Positions 1 through 9,294 of a stretch of DNA of 64,000 bases are shown here, one piece after another (the first letter of the stretch is position 1; every line of letters starts with the position of its first letter). A program made the position numbers and the translations under genes. This DNA is from Acidobacteriota bacterium (GTDB lineage Bacteria > Acidobacteriota > Terriglobia > Terriglobales > Acidobacteriaceae), in the NCBI GenBank assembly GCA_018268915.1, contig JAFDVQ010000014.1:1-64000 (forward strand), given 5' to 3'. The notes below the pieces were generated by a model. The model was not told the origin of the DNA. It did no database searches and worked only from the letters and a program-made list of their open reading frames with translations.

Positions 1-465
1 ACAGCTGCAGCTGGGTGGAACAGATGACCTCAATAACATGTTCGAAAAAACCTGTGACCGACAGGACTTTGTTAACTACATCGCGCACCATCCGGCGAGT
101 CACACGGCTCTGATTGTAGCGATGACAGAGGGAAGCTGGCACGATAGAACGCCTGGCTTCAATCTGTTCAAGGCGTCAAACAACGGGCTGCTCGCGCTTG
201 CGGGACTGCCACCATTTCCGGACAGGCCCAGGCGGATCGTAAGAGCGCGACATGCCTCACGTGCCGGAACGACGTTGAAGGCTCACAGCAAGGTGCCGTC
301 GCGGCGCAGACGCAGAGCCTCTACGGCGCAGGCCGTGGGTGGGAACTGAGCGGGGCTAAACAAGGCCCACGTTGAGAATCTCTCGATGTGACGTCCACCA
401 CGCAATGGGGACAATTCCAGCATTTATCCTTGTGGTAGATCGATCTACTACGAGGTGTTCTCTTC
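1..465. other. Left edge without a secure gene
   Basis: A frame on the plus strand is open from base 2 to the stop ending at 349 and could be the 3' end of a gene that begins outside the window. Its last 30 residues are an arginine-rich low-complexity run typical of chance translation of GC-rich DNA, and I recognise no domain. The rest, up to the gpmI start, holds only the gpmI leader with a GAGGTG ribosome-binding site about ten bases before its GTG. Confidence 0.3.
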
Positions 466-2079
466 GTGGCTTCAACGAAACGTCCTCTTGTTCTGACCGT
501 CCTGGATGGATGGGGTTACCGGGCCGAAACGGCCAACAACGCAATCGCGCTGGCACGCAAACCAAACTACGACAAGCTGCTGCGTGAATTTCCGAATTCT
601 CTGATCCAGGCGTCGGATCATTTTGTGGGTCTGCCAGACGGGCAGATGGGCAATAGCGAAGTCGGCCACTTAAATATTGGCGCGGGCCGCATCGTGCAGA
701 TGGACATCACGCGCATTGACGCGCTGATCGCCTCCGGCGAGTTTCAGAAAGAGCCGCAGATCGTGCAGGCCATGCAAAAGGCGCGTGATGGCCGCAAGCA
801 ACTGCACCTTTTCGGGCTCGTGTCGGACGGCGGCGTTCACTCGCACCAGGAGCATCTGTATGCTCTGCTGCGGACGGCACGCGAAAACGGCTTGCAGCAT
901 GTATTTGTGCATGCCTTCATGGATGGGCGCGACACGGCTCCGGACTCGGGTGCGGGCTTTATCGCAAAGCTCGAGCAGAAGATGCGCGAGTATGGCGTAG
1001 GAAAGATCGCGTCAATCAACGGCCGCTACTACGCGATGGACCGCGACCGCCGCTGGGAGCGCGAGCGCAAGGCGTTCGACGCGATGGTGAACGGAAAAGC
1101 CGAGGGCGGAGCCTATCCGGATCCGGTTGCGCGTTTGAAGGAGAGCTACAACAACGGCGTGACAGATGAGTTTGTTGTTCCGTTTGTGGTGGTGGATGGA
1201 GCAGGGAAGCCGGTTGGGCAGATTCGCGACGAGGATGTCTGCATCAACTTCAATTTCCGGGCGGATCGTGCAAGACAGATTACGCGCGTACTGGCTCGCG
1301 AGAGCGGATTAAACAAAGAAGGCGGAAAGAATCTTGAAGGTTGGGAGTCGCTTGATGAGACGATTCCGCGGACCGAGATTCCAAAGAACCTGCACTACCT
1401 CTGCATGACGCAGTACGACAAGCTCTACGCGCTGCCGATGATCATCCTGCCGGAGTCGATGGACAATATTCTGGCGAATATTCTGACGCAGAATCACCTG
1501 CGCAATCTGCGCGTGGCGGAGACGGAGAAGTTCGCTCACGTCACGTACTTCTTCAATGGAGGAATCGAGAAGCCATTCCCGGGTGAGGATCGTACGCTGA
1601 TTCAATCGCTGAAGGTGGCGACTTACGATCTTGCGCCGGAGATGAAGGCGGAGGCGATTGGGGACACAATCGTGAACGCAGTGAACGATACCGCGTTCGA
1701 CCTCGTTGTGGCGAACTTCGCTAATGCTGACATGGTCGGCCACTCGGGCAAACTGGAGCCGACGATCAAAGCGATCGAGGCCGTCGATGCGCAGCTTGGC
1801 CGCATTTACAAAGCGGTGAAGGAACGCAATGGAAGCTGGCTGATCACTGCGGATCACGGAAATGCGGAGATGATGGTCGATCCGGTGACAGGCGGCCCGC
1901 ATACTGCTCACACAACGAATCCGGTGCCCCTGTTCTATATTGCCGAAGATGCGAGCCACTACCGTTTGAGGCCAGATGGATCCCTTCGAGACATTTCGCC
2001 GACGCTGCTGAATTTGCTGAACATTGGCTTGCCTAAGGAGATGACAGGCGGGGATCTGCGAGTGCCCATCACCAAATAA
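466..2079 (+). CDS. gpmI: 2,3-bisphosphoglycerate-independent phosphoglycerate mutase
   Basis: Cytosolic glycolytic enzyme that interconverts 3- and 2-phosphoglycerate with two Mn ions and a phosphoserine intermediate. The 537-residue protein has the family's usual length. The N-terminal LDGWG carries the metal-binding Asp14, and MGNSEVGHLN carries the catalytic Ser64. Later motifs DGRDTAP, ADMVGHSG and ADHGNAE plus HTAHT supply the remaining metal ligands of the alkaline-phosphatase fold. The start is a GTG at 466 preceded by GAGGTG; no upstream in-frame start aligns better. It is followed by a strong intrinsic terminator and is probably a single-gene transcript. Confidence 0.96.
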   Translation: MASTKRPLVLTVLDGWGYRAETANNAIALARKPNYDKLLREFPNSLIQASDHFVGLPDGQMGNSEVGHLNIGAGRIVQMDITRIDALIASGEFQKEPQIVQAMQKARDGRKQLHLFGLVSDGGVHSHQEHLYALLRTARENGLQHVFVHAFMDGRDTAPDSGAGFIAKLEQKMREYGVGKIASINGRYYAMDRDRRWERERKAFDAMVNGKAEGGAYPDPVARLKESYNNGVTDEFVVPFVVVDGAGKPVGQIRDEDVCINFNFRADRARQITRVLARESGLNKEGGKNLEGWESLDETIPRTEIPKNLHYLCMTQYDKLYALPMIILPESMDNILANILTQNHLRNLRVAETEKFAHVTYFFNGGIEKPFPGEDRTLIQSLKVATYDLAPEMKAEAIGDTIVNAVNDTAFDLVVANFANADMVGHSGKLEPTIKAIEAVDAQLGRIYKAVKERNGSWLITADHGNAEMMVDPVTGGPHTAHTTNPVPLFYIAEDASHYRLRPDGSLRDISPTLLNLLNIGLPKEMTGGDLRVPITK

Positions 2080-2101
2080 GCAGGCGCGAAGGATATAACG
2101 A

Positions 2102-2131
2102 GGGCGAGACCGATGAGGTCTCGCCCTTTTT
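2102..2131 (+). terminator. Intrinsic terminator after gpmI
   Basis: A perfect 10-bp GC-rich stem (gggcgagacc / ggtctcgccc) with a 5-base loop is followed at once by five T residues. It sits 22 bases after the gpmI stop and just before the 3' end of the converging permease gene. Confidence 0.9.
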
Positions 2132-2142
2132 GCATTTGAGTA

Positions 2143-4872
2143 TCAGTCGATGCGGAGAGCGCGGACCGGATCGACGGTTGCCGCGCGGCGTGACGGAATG
2201 AGGCCAGCCGTTGCAGCGACGATTGCGATGACCATGATCGCCACAATGTAAACGAGCGGATCTGCAGCGGAAACTCCGAATAGCTGACTGCGAATGGCGC
2301 GAGCCGCAAGATAAGCTATCGGAATGCTTACGCCAATGGCCCAGGCAGCAAGCGTCAGGACTTCACGAAGAATGAGGCCTACCACGGTTGCCCGCCTGGC
2401 ACCGAGGGCCATGCGAATTCCGATCTCGCGCGTGCGCTGAGCGGTGGAGTAGGCAAGGATTCCGTAAAGGCCAATCCCCGCGAGGAGTGTAGCCAGCACG
2501 CCAAAGGTTGTGGCGAGCAGCGCAATGGTGCGCTCCGCCATCATGTTGTTATCAATGTCTTCGTTCAAGGTGCTGAGCCCATCGACAATCAGACGGGAAT
2601 CGATATTGGCGACTGCGGAACGAATCGAGTTTTCTGCAGCATGCGGATTCTGCCACGTGCGGACATAGAAGGTAAGCCCCGTGGGCTTTTCTGCTTGTGT
2701 ATAAAGCGTGTACGCCGTCGGAATCGCCTGGAAGCGAATCGTCACGTGCTTCACATCCTTGACCACACCCACGATCACAGCATCAGAGGCAGGCCGATGT
2801 GGTCGGCTCATGTGATGTCCAAGAGCGGCCTGCGGAGTTCCGAAGAAGTGCTTTGCGAAGCTCTCGTTTACGACTGCGACCTTCTGCGACGTGGCGGTAT
2901 CAGACGGGCTGAAGAGGCGCCCTGCGACGAGCGGCACGCCCTGAGTCTGAAGATAGCCGTTGCTGATCCACGGCAATTCGACATCAAACTCTTCGGCGAG
3001 CTTCGGCGTAAATCCGGGAACAATCACGTCGCCGTTTATGTCGTCATCGACCAGTTCCGGATCGTTTGTGGCGCCTGCAGAGCGGATGCCGGGTATAGTC
3101 GCGAGGGCGTCGAGGATGCGCTGTTCAACTGGCGCGACCGCTGTCTGGGCATATCCAGCCATCTGCGGCGCGATGTTGAATGAGAGCAGATTTTCGGTCT
3201 CGAATCCCGGATCGATATTGCGCAGGTTCCGGATGGTCTGCACAAACAAGCCGGCGCCGACTATCAGGAGGAGACTGAAGCCTATCTGGAGAGCGACACA
3301 GGTCCGCCGGAAGCGGAGCATGCCTCCGACACTGGTGCCTGTTTGCTGTTTCAGGAAATCAGAGAGGCGCGGATTCCAGAACTGTACCGCCGGGGCAAGG
3401 CTGAAAAGAAGCGTGGCGAGGAGTGTTGCTGCCATCGTGAACAGCACAACCCGGAAGTCGATGGAAGCCGAGAATACGGGCTGTGATGCGGATGGTCCAG
3501 TCATCCAGTGGATGAGGAGCTTCAGAGCCTCCGGAGCGATGGCGAGGCCGATCGCCGCTCCCACTATTCCGAGCAGGAAGCCTTCCGCAAGCAATTGACG
3601 GCAGACCTGGGCATTGGTCGCTCCAAGCGCAAAACGCATCGAGAATTCACGTGTCCGGGTGGCGGCCCGCACGAGGAGCAGACTGGAGACGTTAACGACA
3701 GCCATAGCGATTACCAGCAAGGCCATGCCCATGATGATCTTCAAGGGCGTTTCAACTTGATCGCGCATCGGTGAAAAGCCTTGCGCGCCTCCGTCAAGGT
3801 TGATGTGAGCGTTGTCGACAAAGTCTTTGCGTTCCCGCTCGGAATGATCGCGCAGGTTTGGGAACTCGGCTTTGCGCAGATTGATAAACAGGGCGTTCAA
3901 CGAAGCAGCGGCGGAGGATGACGAGAGACCGGGTCGCAGCCTGCCGACGAGGTTGAGCCAATAGCTCTGATGATCGTGAAGGAACTCTCTGTCAGGCTCG
4001 ACCACTCGTTGCATGGTGATGGGAACGAAGACAGCGGGCGTCTGGCCCCAGACAGCACCGCGGAATCCGGGAGCAGAGACGCCGATAATGGTGAACGCAG
4101 TGCCGTTAATCAGCAGCTCTCTGCCTACGACGGGCACTTCACCGAGATGTGTTTTCCAGTAGTCGAAACTCAAAACGGCGACCGGGTTTGCACCTTCTAC
4201 GGTCTCGTCTCCACCCTGCAACAGGCGTCCCGCCGCAGGCCGCACTCCCAGGGTCTCGAAGTAGTTCCCACTGACCACTGCAGCGCCGACGGCCTCGGCG
4301 CGATTGTTCCAGACCACGCCCACTGAAACCGGGGCAGCTGCGATGAGCCCGTCAAAGACGGTGTTCTGGTCGCGCAGATCGCGGTACATCGGATACGAAA
4401 ACTCGTGAGCATGCCCGGGTGTGTTTCCGCCACCGGATTGCGTGTGGCCGGGATGACCGCCGGCAAAACTGACGACGACGAGCTGGTTTGGGTCGTGGAC
4501 GGGAAGAGCGCGAATAAGCGCCTGGTTGAGCAGGCTGAAGACTGCGGAGTTTGCTCCGATGGCAAGAGCGATCGTGATGAGGGCTACGAAGGTGAAGCCG
4601 GGGTTTCGAAGAAGTCCTCGGACTCCGTAACGGAGGTCGCGCAGGGTGGCTTCCATCGGGAAGGAGGGACGCTGCTCGCGACATTGTTCGCGCGTGCGCT
4701 GGCGGCCTCCAAACGCGATGGCAGCTTGACGGCGGGCTTCTTCGAGCGGCATGCCGGCGGCGAGGTTCGCTTCGATCTGACGTTCGACGTGGAATTGGAT
4801 TTCTTCATCCACCTCGTGGCGATTCTTCCCGGTGAAGAAGAAGCGGATCGTGGTGAGCCATTCGGGAAGCAT
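2143..4872 (-). CDS. ADOP-type ABC permease (MacB/FtsX-like)
   Basis: Large membrane protein of the acidobacterial duplicated orphan permease type. These carry two MacB periplasmic-core plus FtsX permease units and no ATPase gene of their own; the substrate is unknown. Residues 1-70 form the soluble prefix domain typical of the family (HxEVDEEIQFHVERQ). A first core begins at LRDLRYGVRGLLRNPGFT, followed by four-helix FtsX segments near 370-500 and 780-900, and the C-terminus ends in the usual R-A-L-R-I-D. The start chosen, ATG at 4872, has GAAGGAG eight bases upstream and lies 14 bases after the PadR stop; a longer frame to 4935 would overlap PadR. The two genes form an operon. Confidence 0.9.
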   Translation of the reverse strand: MLPEWLTTIRFFFTGKNRHEVDEEIQFHVERQIEANLAAGMPLEEARRQAAIAFGGRQRTREQCREQRPSFPMEATLRDLRYGVRGLLRNPGFTFVALITIALAIGANSAVFSLLNQALIRALPVHDPNQLVVVSFAGGHPGHTQSGGGNTPGHAHEFSYPMYRDLRDQNTVFDGLIAAAPVSVGVVWNNRAEAVGAAVVSGNYFETLGVRPAAGRLLQGGDETVEGANPVAVLSFDYWKTHLGEVPVVGRELLINGTAFTIIGVSAPGFRGAVWGQTPAVFVPITMQRVVEPDREFLHDHQSYWLNLVGRLRPGLSSSSAAASLNALFINLRKAEFPNLRDHSERERKDFVDNAHINLDGGAQGFSPMRDQVETPLKIIMGMALLVIAMAVVNVSSLLLVRAATRTREFSMRFALGATNAQVCRQLLAEGFLLGIVGAAIGLAIAPEALKLLIHWMTGPSASQPVFSASIDFRVVLFTMAATLLATLLFSLAPAVQFWNPRLSDFLKQQTGTSVGGMLRFRRTCVALQIGFSLLLIVGAGLFVQTIRNLRNIDPGFETENLLSFNIAPQMAGYAQTAVAPVEQRILDALATIPGIRSAGATNDPELVDDDINGDVIVPGFTPKLAEEFDVELPWISNGYLQTQGVPLVAGRLFSPSDTATSQKVAVVNESFAKHFFGTPQAALGHHMSRPHRPASDAVIVGVVKDVKHVTIRFQAIPTAYTLYTQAEKPTGLTFYVRTWQNPHAAENSIRSAVANIDSRLIVDGLSTLNEDIDNNMMAERTIALLATTFGVLATLLAGIGLYGILAYSTAQRTREIGIRMALGARRATVVGLILREVLTLAAWAIGVSIPIAYLAARAIRSQLFGVSAADPLVYIVAIMVIAIVAATAGLIPSRRAATVDPVRALRID

Positions 4873-4886
4873 GAAGTCTTCTCCTT

Positions 4887-5237
4887 CTAGATGCCTTCGA
4901 GAACCAGGTTGACGGCGGAGGTGAGCCGCTGCCAATTTTCGAGTTCAGCTTCGAGTTGCTTGCGACCGGCGGCGGTGAGCGAGTAGAAGCGGGCCTTGCG
5001 ATTGTTCTCGGAAGCTCCCCAGTGAGCGCGGATCCAGCCTTTGTACTCAAGGCGGTGTAGAGCCGGGTAGAGTGAGCCCTGGCCGACTTGAAGCACGTTG
5101 CGCGAGACCTGCTGAATTCGCTGCGCGATGGCCCAGCCGTGCTGTGCGTCGCCTGCGATGGCTTTGAGAATGAGCATGTCCAAAGTGCCCTGAAGCAGAT
5201 CTGTAGATGGCGGCATCTTCCCCTCGACGTTCGACAA
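4887..5237 (-). CDS. PadR-family transcriptional regulator
   Basis: A 116-residue winged-helix repressor. The segment LLQGTLDMLILKAI begins the fold, GQGSLYPALHRLE is the recognition helix, and YSLTAAGRKQLEAE is the wing and start of the dimerisation helix. PadR proteins of this size are normally encoded directly before ADOP permeases in Acidobacteriota and are presumed to control them. Here the 14-base gap to the permease supports one transcript. The effector is unknown. Confidence 0.92.
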   Translation of the reverse strand: MSNVEGKMPPSTDLLQGTLDMLILKAIAGDAQHGWAIAQRIQQVSRNVLQVGQGSLYPALHRLEYKGWIRAHWGASENNRKARFYSLTAAGRKQLEAELENWQRLTSAVNLVLEGI

Positions 5238-5491
5238 TAGAATGAATGCTCTTCTTGTCGAATGTCAAGGGGAGAGTGACAGATGTTGAGGGATGACATT
5301 CACGGATCGAAGCACCTGAGCTGGATTGCGCTTGATAGTCTGGAATCGATCCCCGATTTGATAGAGGCCGCCTGAGTACAAGTGCAAATTTCGAGTTCGA
5401 GGAAGAGCGAGCGGAGTTTCAGCGCACGCCAGAGCCGGGACACTCAGAAGCTGCGGCGATTGGGTTTGCGATTTGCGGTTTCACCTGCTGG

Positions 5492-6304
5492 GTGCTCACG
5501 GATACGGCTGTCAAGATCGTGGGGCGGTCGGCGCTCCCGGCCTACGAGATCATCGGCTTTCTTGGAGTTTTTTTCTGCGGCTTCCTGGCTCTATACGCGA
5601 AGGTGCGGCATGAGCTGAAGGTGTTGTGGCCGACTCAACCTAAAAAGCAATTGCTGCGCTCGTGCCTGGACTTGGCGAACAACCTCTGCGTGGTTGTGGC
5701 ACTTCGGCATGTGAGTCTGACGCTGTTCTACATCCTCGTCTTCCTTTCGCCGATGTGCATAACGGTTCTCGCGGCGGTGTTCCTGCGCGAGAAGATCGGG
5801 GTTAGGAAAGGGCTGGCCATCGTCGCAGGATTCACGGGCGTAGTGGTTGCGGTGAATCCGTTTGGAACGTCGCGGCAGGGTGACTGGATCGGTTTCGCAG
5901 CGTGCATGGTCTGCGTGAGCTGCTTCTCTGTGAATATGGTGTGGTCGCGCGTGTTGACGCGAACGGAGACGCCGGCAAGCCTGGCGTTTTTCTCAGGTGT
6001 AGTGATGACTGCGGCTGGCGGAGCGGCAATGCTGGTTCATGCCGTGCCACCGAACTGGAGGGAATTAGGAGCGATGGCGGCTATGGGCGCATTCTGCTCC
6101 GCGGGAACTATCTGTTTTTATGTTGCCGTGAAACATGCGGCCGCATCGACGGTCTCGCAGTATCACTACACGCAGCTGGTGACGGGCGCGCTATTGACCT
6201 TTCTTATCTGGCGGGAACTGCCGACGATGTGGATGTTGATGGGCGCGACGTTGATAGTGGGTGCAGGGCTGTATATGGCTGTGCTGACCAAGCGAGCGGC
6301 TTGA
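5492..6304 (+). CDS. EamA/DMT-family transporter
   Basis: Ten-helix drug/metabolite transporter with two EamA repeats: LANNLCVVVALRHVSLTLFY in the first and ASTVSQYHYTQLVTGALLTF in the second. The substrate cannot be told; RhaT/RarD-like and nucleotide-sugar or amino-acid exporters share this fold. The first canonical start is GTG 5492, but this begins in the middle of helix 1. The frame is open upstream to 5339 and encodes IGFAICGFTCW just before it, which completes helix 1. The only upstream candidate is CTG 5372, preceded by AGAGG at 5363. The true start is therefore probably upstream and non-canonical. Confidence 0.85.
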   Translation: MLTDTAVKIVGRSALPAYEIIGFLGVFFCGFLALYAKVRHELKVLWPTQPKKQLLRSCLDLANNLCVVVALRHVSLTLFYILVFLSPMCITVLAAVFLREKIGVRKGLAIVAGFTGVVVAVNPFGTSRQGDWIGFAACMVCVSCFSVNMVWSRVLTRTETPASLAFFSGVVMTAAGGAAMLVHAVPPNWRELGAMAAMGAFCSAGTICFYVAVKHAAASTVSQYHYTQLVTGALLTFLIWRELPTMWMLMGATLIVGAGLYMAVLTKRAA

Positions 6305-6310
6305 AACGGA

Positions 6311-6336
6311 AAAAGGCCTCCAGGAAGGAGGCCTTT
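6311..6336. terminator. Bidirectional intrinsic terminator
   Basis: A 10-bp perfect stem (aaaggcctcc / ggaggccttt) with a 5-base loop lies between the converging transporter and the minus-strand gene ending at 6355. The A-tract on one side and T-tract on the other suit termination from both directions. Confidence 0.8.
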
Positions 6337-6354
6337 GAGCTGAATGTGGGGTCT

Positions 6355-6828
6355 TTACCTTGAGCGCAGGGACTTAGGGAGGCGCTCAGCAGCACCGGGG
6401 AAGCGCTCTTCCAGGAGGCGTGCGCGTTCGGCGGCGATTCCGCCGAGGTACGACGGGACAGGCGTCGCCGTCAGCACGAGGACGAAGGCGATGACTGAGA
6501 AGAGAACTCCAGCAACTGCGGCCGAGACCAGCATGTGGTAGGCATCGGCGACGTCCAGACCGAGGACGTTAAATGCGACATGCTCAAGTGGCTTGACGTG
6601 ACGAAGCGCAGCAAGCGCGAAAAGGGAGAAGAACACCGAGAGCGACGTAAGGACGACGAGTGCTACATCAAGGCCGCGATGGAAGCTCTGACGGGAACTG
6701 CAGCGGCTGCAATCGGTGAAGTGCTGCTCATAGTCTCTTCGCATCTCTGGGGAGATCCCTGAGATGTCATACCGCCAGCTTGCAAGAATCGCACCTACAA
6801 CTCGGTCGGTACAGTTGGTTTTAGCCAT
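6355..6828 (-). CDS. Putative zinc-finger membrane protein
   Basis: A 157-residue protein of unknown function. Residues about 15-50 resemble an anti-sigma-type zinc finger (zf-HC2): an H-x3-C-x2-C motif in HFTDCSRC. Two hydrophobic segments follow (about 53-75 and 95-122), with a charged tail. Anti-sigma factors have this soluble-finger-then-membrane layout, but no sigma factor gene is next to it. It stands alone between a terminator and the WalJ-like gene. Confidence 0.65.
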   Translation of the reverse strand: MAKTNCTDRVVGAILASWRYDISGISPEMRRDYEQHFTDCSRCSSRQSFHRGLDVALVVLTSLSVFFSLFALAALRHVKPLEHVAFNVLGLDVADAYHMLVSAAVAGVLFSVIAFVLVLTATPVPSYLGGIAAERARLLEERFPGAAERLPKSLRSR

Positions 6829-7049
6829 ACTGAGGACTCACCTTGTGATTGATCTACCTGAACCCGAATGCGTAATAGAACCCCAAAATCACCGGGTTAT
6901 CGGCTCTGTCCCTTTGGATGCCCCGCTGTTTGCGTGTGATGCAAAATCTCATCCAAGTACATGAAATATCAACACTTCGGCGTCAAAAAGATGCGGGCTG
7001 ACGCCAATCTGGGCAGGACAATCCTAACTACGATTGTAACCGAGTTTTC

Positions 7050-8042
7050 TCAAAAGCAAATAGTTGCCAAAGGTTCATGTTGCTGAGCAAGCAACAGTCG
7101 GTTGGCGAGGAGGCTGGCTCGGCCATTGAGGGCGCGCTCGGCTGTGATACGCGCCAGCTCGGGCATATTGTTGCTCTCGGAGAGGTGGCCGAGGACGACG
7201 TAAGTGGCCTGTCCGTCGTATTCGGTTTCGAGATAGGTGGAGCATGCGTCGTTTGAGAGGTGGCCGACGCGCGAGAGGACTCTCTGCTTTACCGACCAGG
7301 GGTATGGGCCGTCGCGGAGCATTTCGAGGTCGTGATTGGACTCGATGTAGAGAAGGTCGACGGACTTCAGTTGCGCCTTGACGTTTGGCGGAATATAGCC
7401 AAGGTCGGTAGCAAAGGCCATGCGAACGCCTTCAGCATGAAAGACGAAGCCGACTGGGTCGGCGGCGTCGTGAGGAATCGTAAAAGGGCTGACGGAGATG
7501 TCGCCTATCTGGATCGGCTTGCCGGCTTCGAAGTACTGGACAGAAGGGAGGGCGGTAGGGTCCTTCTCGGCAGCGGGCTTGCGTTTTTTGGGTGCAGCAT
7601 CGGAAGGACCGGGTTCGGAGGCGTTTGCAGCCAGGTCGTCGATGGTTGAGTCGGGCTCCTCGGGATCGCAGTCCTCGACGGTCTGTGCGTCGGCCTCGGC
7701 CATGCGGGCAGCTGCCTGCTGGCGGCATTGCTCGATCCACTGTGCGTAGGTCATTTGCCTGCGCGGGGAGATCCAGCGAACCCAGGCGCGATGAGTCGCA
7801 TGCGTGAAGTAGACGGGAATTCCGAGCTTGCGAGCTGTAACGGCCAGACCTGAGACGTGGTCAGAGTGCTCGTGGGTGATGATGATGGCGTCGAGGGTGG
7901 CAGGGTCTTCGTCGGCTGCCTTCATGCGTTTGAAGAGTTCCCGGCAGCTCAGTCCGGCGTCGACGAGGATACGGGTCTTACCTCCGGTGACAACCGTGCT
8001 GTTGCCTTTGGAGCCTGAGGCGAGCACTGTGAACCGGACCAT
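7050..8042 (-). CDS. WalJ/YycJ-like MBL-fold metallo-hydrolase
   Basis: A 330-residue metallo-beta-lactamase-fold hydrolase of the WalJ (YycJ) type, a predicted nuclease or phosphodiesterase linked in Firmicutes to cell-wall and DNA homeostasis. LASGSKGNSTVV is the signature N-terminus, THEHSDH (near 56-62) the first metal motif, FATDLGYIP and LYIESNHDLEML follow, and GHLSN plus GHLSESNN supply the last ligands. Residues roughly 100-170 are a low-complexity, charged, Pro/Ala-rich insertion absent from typical members, which explains the extra length. The ATG at 8042 gives the expected first strand. Confidence 0.88.
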   Translation of the reverse strand: MVRFTVLASGSKGNSTVVTGGKTRILVDAGLSCRELFKRMKAADEDPATLDAIIITHEHSDHVSGLAVTARKLGIPVYFTHATHRAWVRWISPRRQMTYAQWIEQCRQQAAARMAEADAQTVEDCDPEEPDSTIDDLAANASEPGPSDAAPKKRKPAAEKDPTALPSVQYFEAGKPIQIGDISVSPFTIPHDAADPVGFVFHAEGVRMAFATDLGYIPPNVKAQLKSVDLLYIESNHDLEMLRDGPYPWSVKQRVLSRVGHLSNDACSTYLETEYDGQATYVVLGHLSESNNMPELARITAERALNGRASLLANRLLLAQQHEPLATICF

Positions 8043-8114
8043 CTACTGAGCATACCGCTGGCGGCTGTGTATATCGAGGACGCGGGTTAACGGGAAAGGC
8101 ACGGGGTCAGACCT

Positions 8115-8531
8115 TCAGCGGGGAGGGAATTCCATGTCTGTTCTGGGAATCTCGCACATGATGCCGATGGTGTTGGATTCGGTGTCATTGAGGAAGACCA
8201 TCCACAGGTCGTGGTCGGGCATTTTGGCGATGAGATGTGGCTGGTCGATAAAGCTAACGCCGCGCTCTTTGAGCGTGGTGTAAGTGGCATGGATGTCGCT
8301 GACCTGAAAGTAGAGGATGGTGCCGCCGCGGGGCCCTGGTTTGTCGGAGGTAGAGAGCATAAGGCGGATGTCGCCACATTTGAAGAAGGCGAGATTGCCA
8401 GCATCGAACAGAAACTTCATGCCGAGGGTGTTCCGGTAGAAGTCGCGAGCGCGGGCGATATCGTCGACAGTGACGGCGATCTGGCCGATTTTCTCGAGAC
8501 TGATAGCGGGTGCAGCGTCGGGGTGGGGCAT
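8115..8531 (-). CDS. VOC-family (glyoxalase-like) protein
   Basis: A 138-residue vicinal-oxygen-chelate protein with paired beta-alpha-beta-beta-beta modules. The first starts at IGQIAVTVDDIARARDFYR and the second at GTILYFQVSDIHATYTTLK. Such proteins act as isomerases, dioxygenases or resistance proteins; the actual reaction cannot be assigned. Candidate ligands include the His in the second-half HLIAKMPDHDLW and the Glu near SNTIGIMCEI. No operon partner is evident. Confidence 0.85.
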   Translation of the reverse strand: MPHPDAAPAISLEKIGQIAVTVDDIARARDFYRNTLGMKFLFDAGNLAFFKCGDIRLMLSTSDKPGPRGGTILYFQVSDIHATYTTLKERGVSFIDQPHLIAKMPDHDLWMVFLNDTESNTIGIMCEIPRTDMEFPPR

Positions 8532-8711
8532 TCAGGGACGACCTCGGAGATAACCATAGCAGGAGGAAGAGCCGAGAAAGCCCCGAGCTTGTACCTAATA
8601 ACTTGTAGCCGACCTCAGCTGTCGGTTCGCAGTCTGGCCGTCAAGCCTTTACAAGATCGATCCTGAAATCGGACGATACGACAGGCGACAATCTCCATTT
8701 GGACCTGGTCG

Positions 8712-9158
8712 ATGCGCAAGCAGGTGCTGGTTTTTGGGTTGGTGGGCGGAGTGCTGATCACTCTGCTGCAATGGACCGAGTTCCACTTCCTGGTGCTGGA
8801 GCACTCGGTCGCGATCTATGGCGTGCTGATCGCTATTCTCTTTGCGGGGACTGGCATCTGGCTGGGAGCTCGGCTATTTGCTCCGCGGGAGCGGATCGTG
8901 GAAGTTGCGGTTCCAGCCGCAAGCAGCCCTGAGCCGGTCGCTGATGAGGCCGCTCGTGAAAGGCTCGGTATCACGCCTCGCGAACTGGAAGTGCTGCGAC
9001 TGGTGGCGCGCGGGCTGAGCAACCGCGAAATCGGCGAGACGCTGTTTGTCAGCGAGAACACTGTTAAGACGCATTGCAGTCGGGCGTTCGACAAACTGGG
9101 CGCACGCCGCCGTACCGAAGCCGTGAAAAGAAGCAAAGAGCTGGGGTTGATTGGGTAA
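8712..9158 (+). CDS. Membrane-tethered LuxR-type regulator
   Basis: A 148-residue protein with two N-terminal transmembrane helices (about 5-22 and 34-55), a short Pro/Ala-rich linker, then a complete LuxR/GerE helix-turn-helix. LTPRELEVLRLVARG-like residues start the domain, and NREIGETLFVSENTVKTH is the scaffold and recognition helix pair. There is no receiver domain, so it is not a standard response regulator. The next gene encodes a DUF4199 membrane protein 137 bases downstream; this pairing suggests one membrane-sensing unit. It would bind DNA while anchored to the inner membrane. Confidence 0.85.
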   Translation: MRKQVLVFGLVGGVLITLLQWTEFHFLVLEHSVAIYGVLIAILFAGTGIWLGARLFAPRERIVEVAVPAASSPEPVADEAARERLGITPRELEVLRLVARGLSNREIGETLFVSENTVKTHCSRAFDKLGARRRTEAVKRSKELGLIG

Positions 9159-9162
9159 GCCG

Positions 9163-9218
9163 GTCGTTCTTTCGCATGATTTCTGCTGGTTTCGGCCAAA
9201 ATCATACGAAAGAATGAC
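9163..9218. repeat. 20-bp inverted repeat before the DUF4199 gene
   Basis: Two 20-base arms (9163-9182 and 9199-9218) match at 18 of 20 positions as an inverted repeat, with a 16-base loop. The two exceptions would be G-U pairs in RNA, so the stem is unbroken in a transcript. It begins four bases after the LuxR stop. It may be a terminator lacking a T-run, an RNA-stability hairpin or an operator. Confidence 0.6.
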
Positions 9219-9294
9219 GCGACGAGGCAGGGAATTGATGGAGGCTGGGGGCGTCGGCGGGAGATTCAAGTCATCGCCGACGGGGGGAGTGGGG

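Noticed and set aside
1309..1959. Antisense gene within gpmI
   Set aside because: It is a shadow of the strongly conserved mutase.
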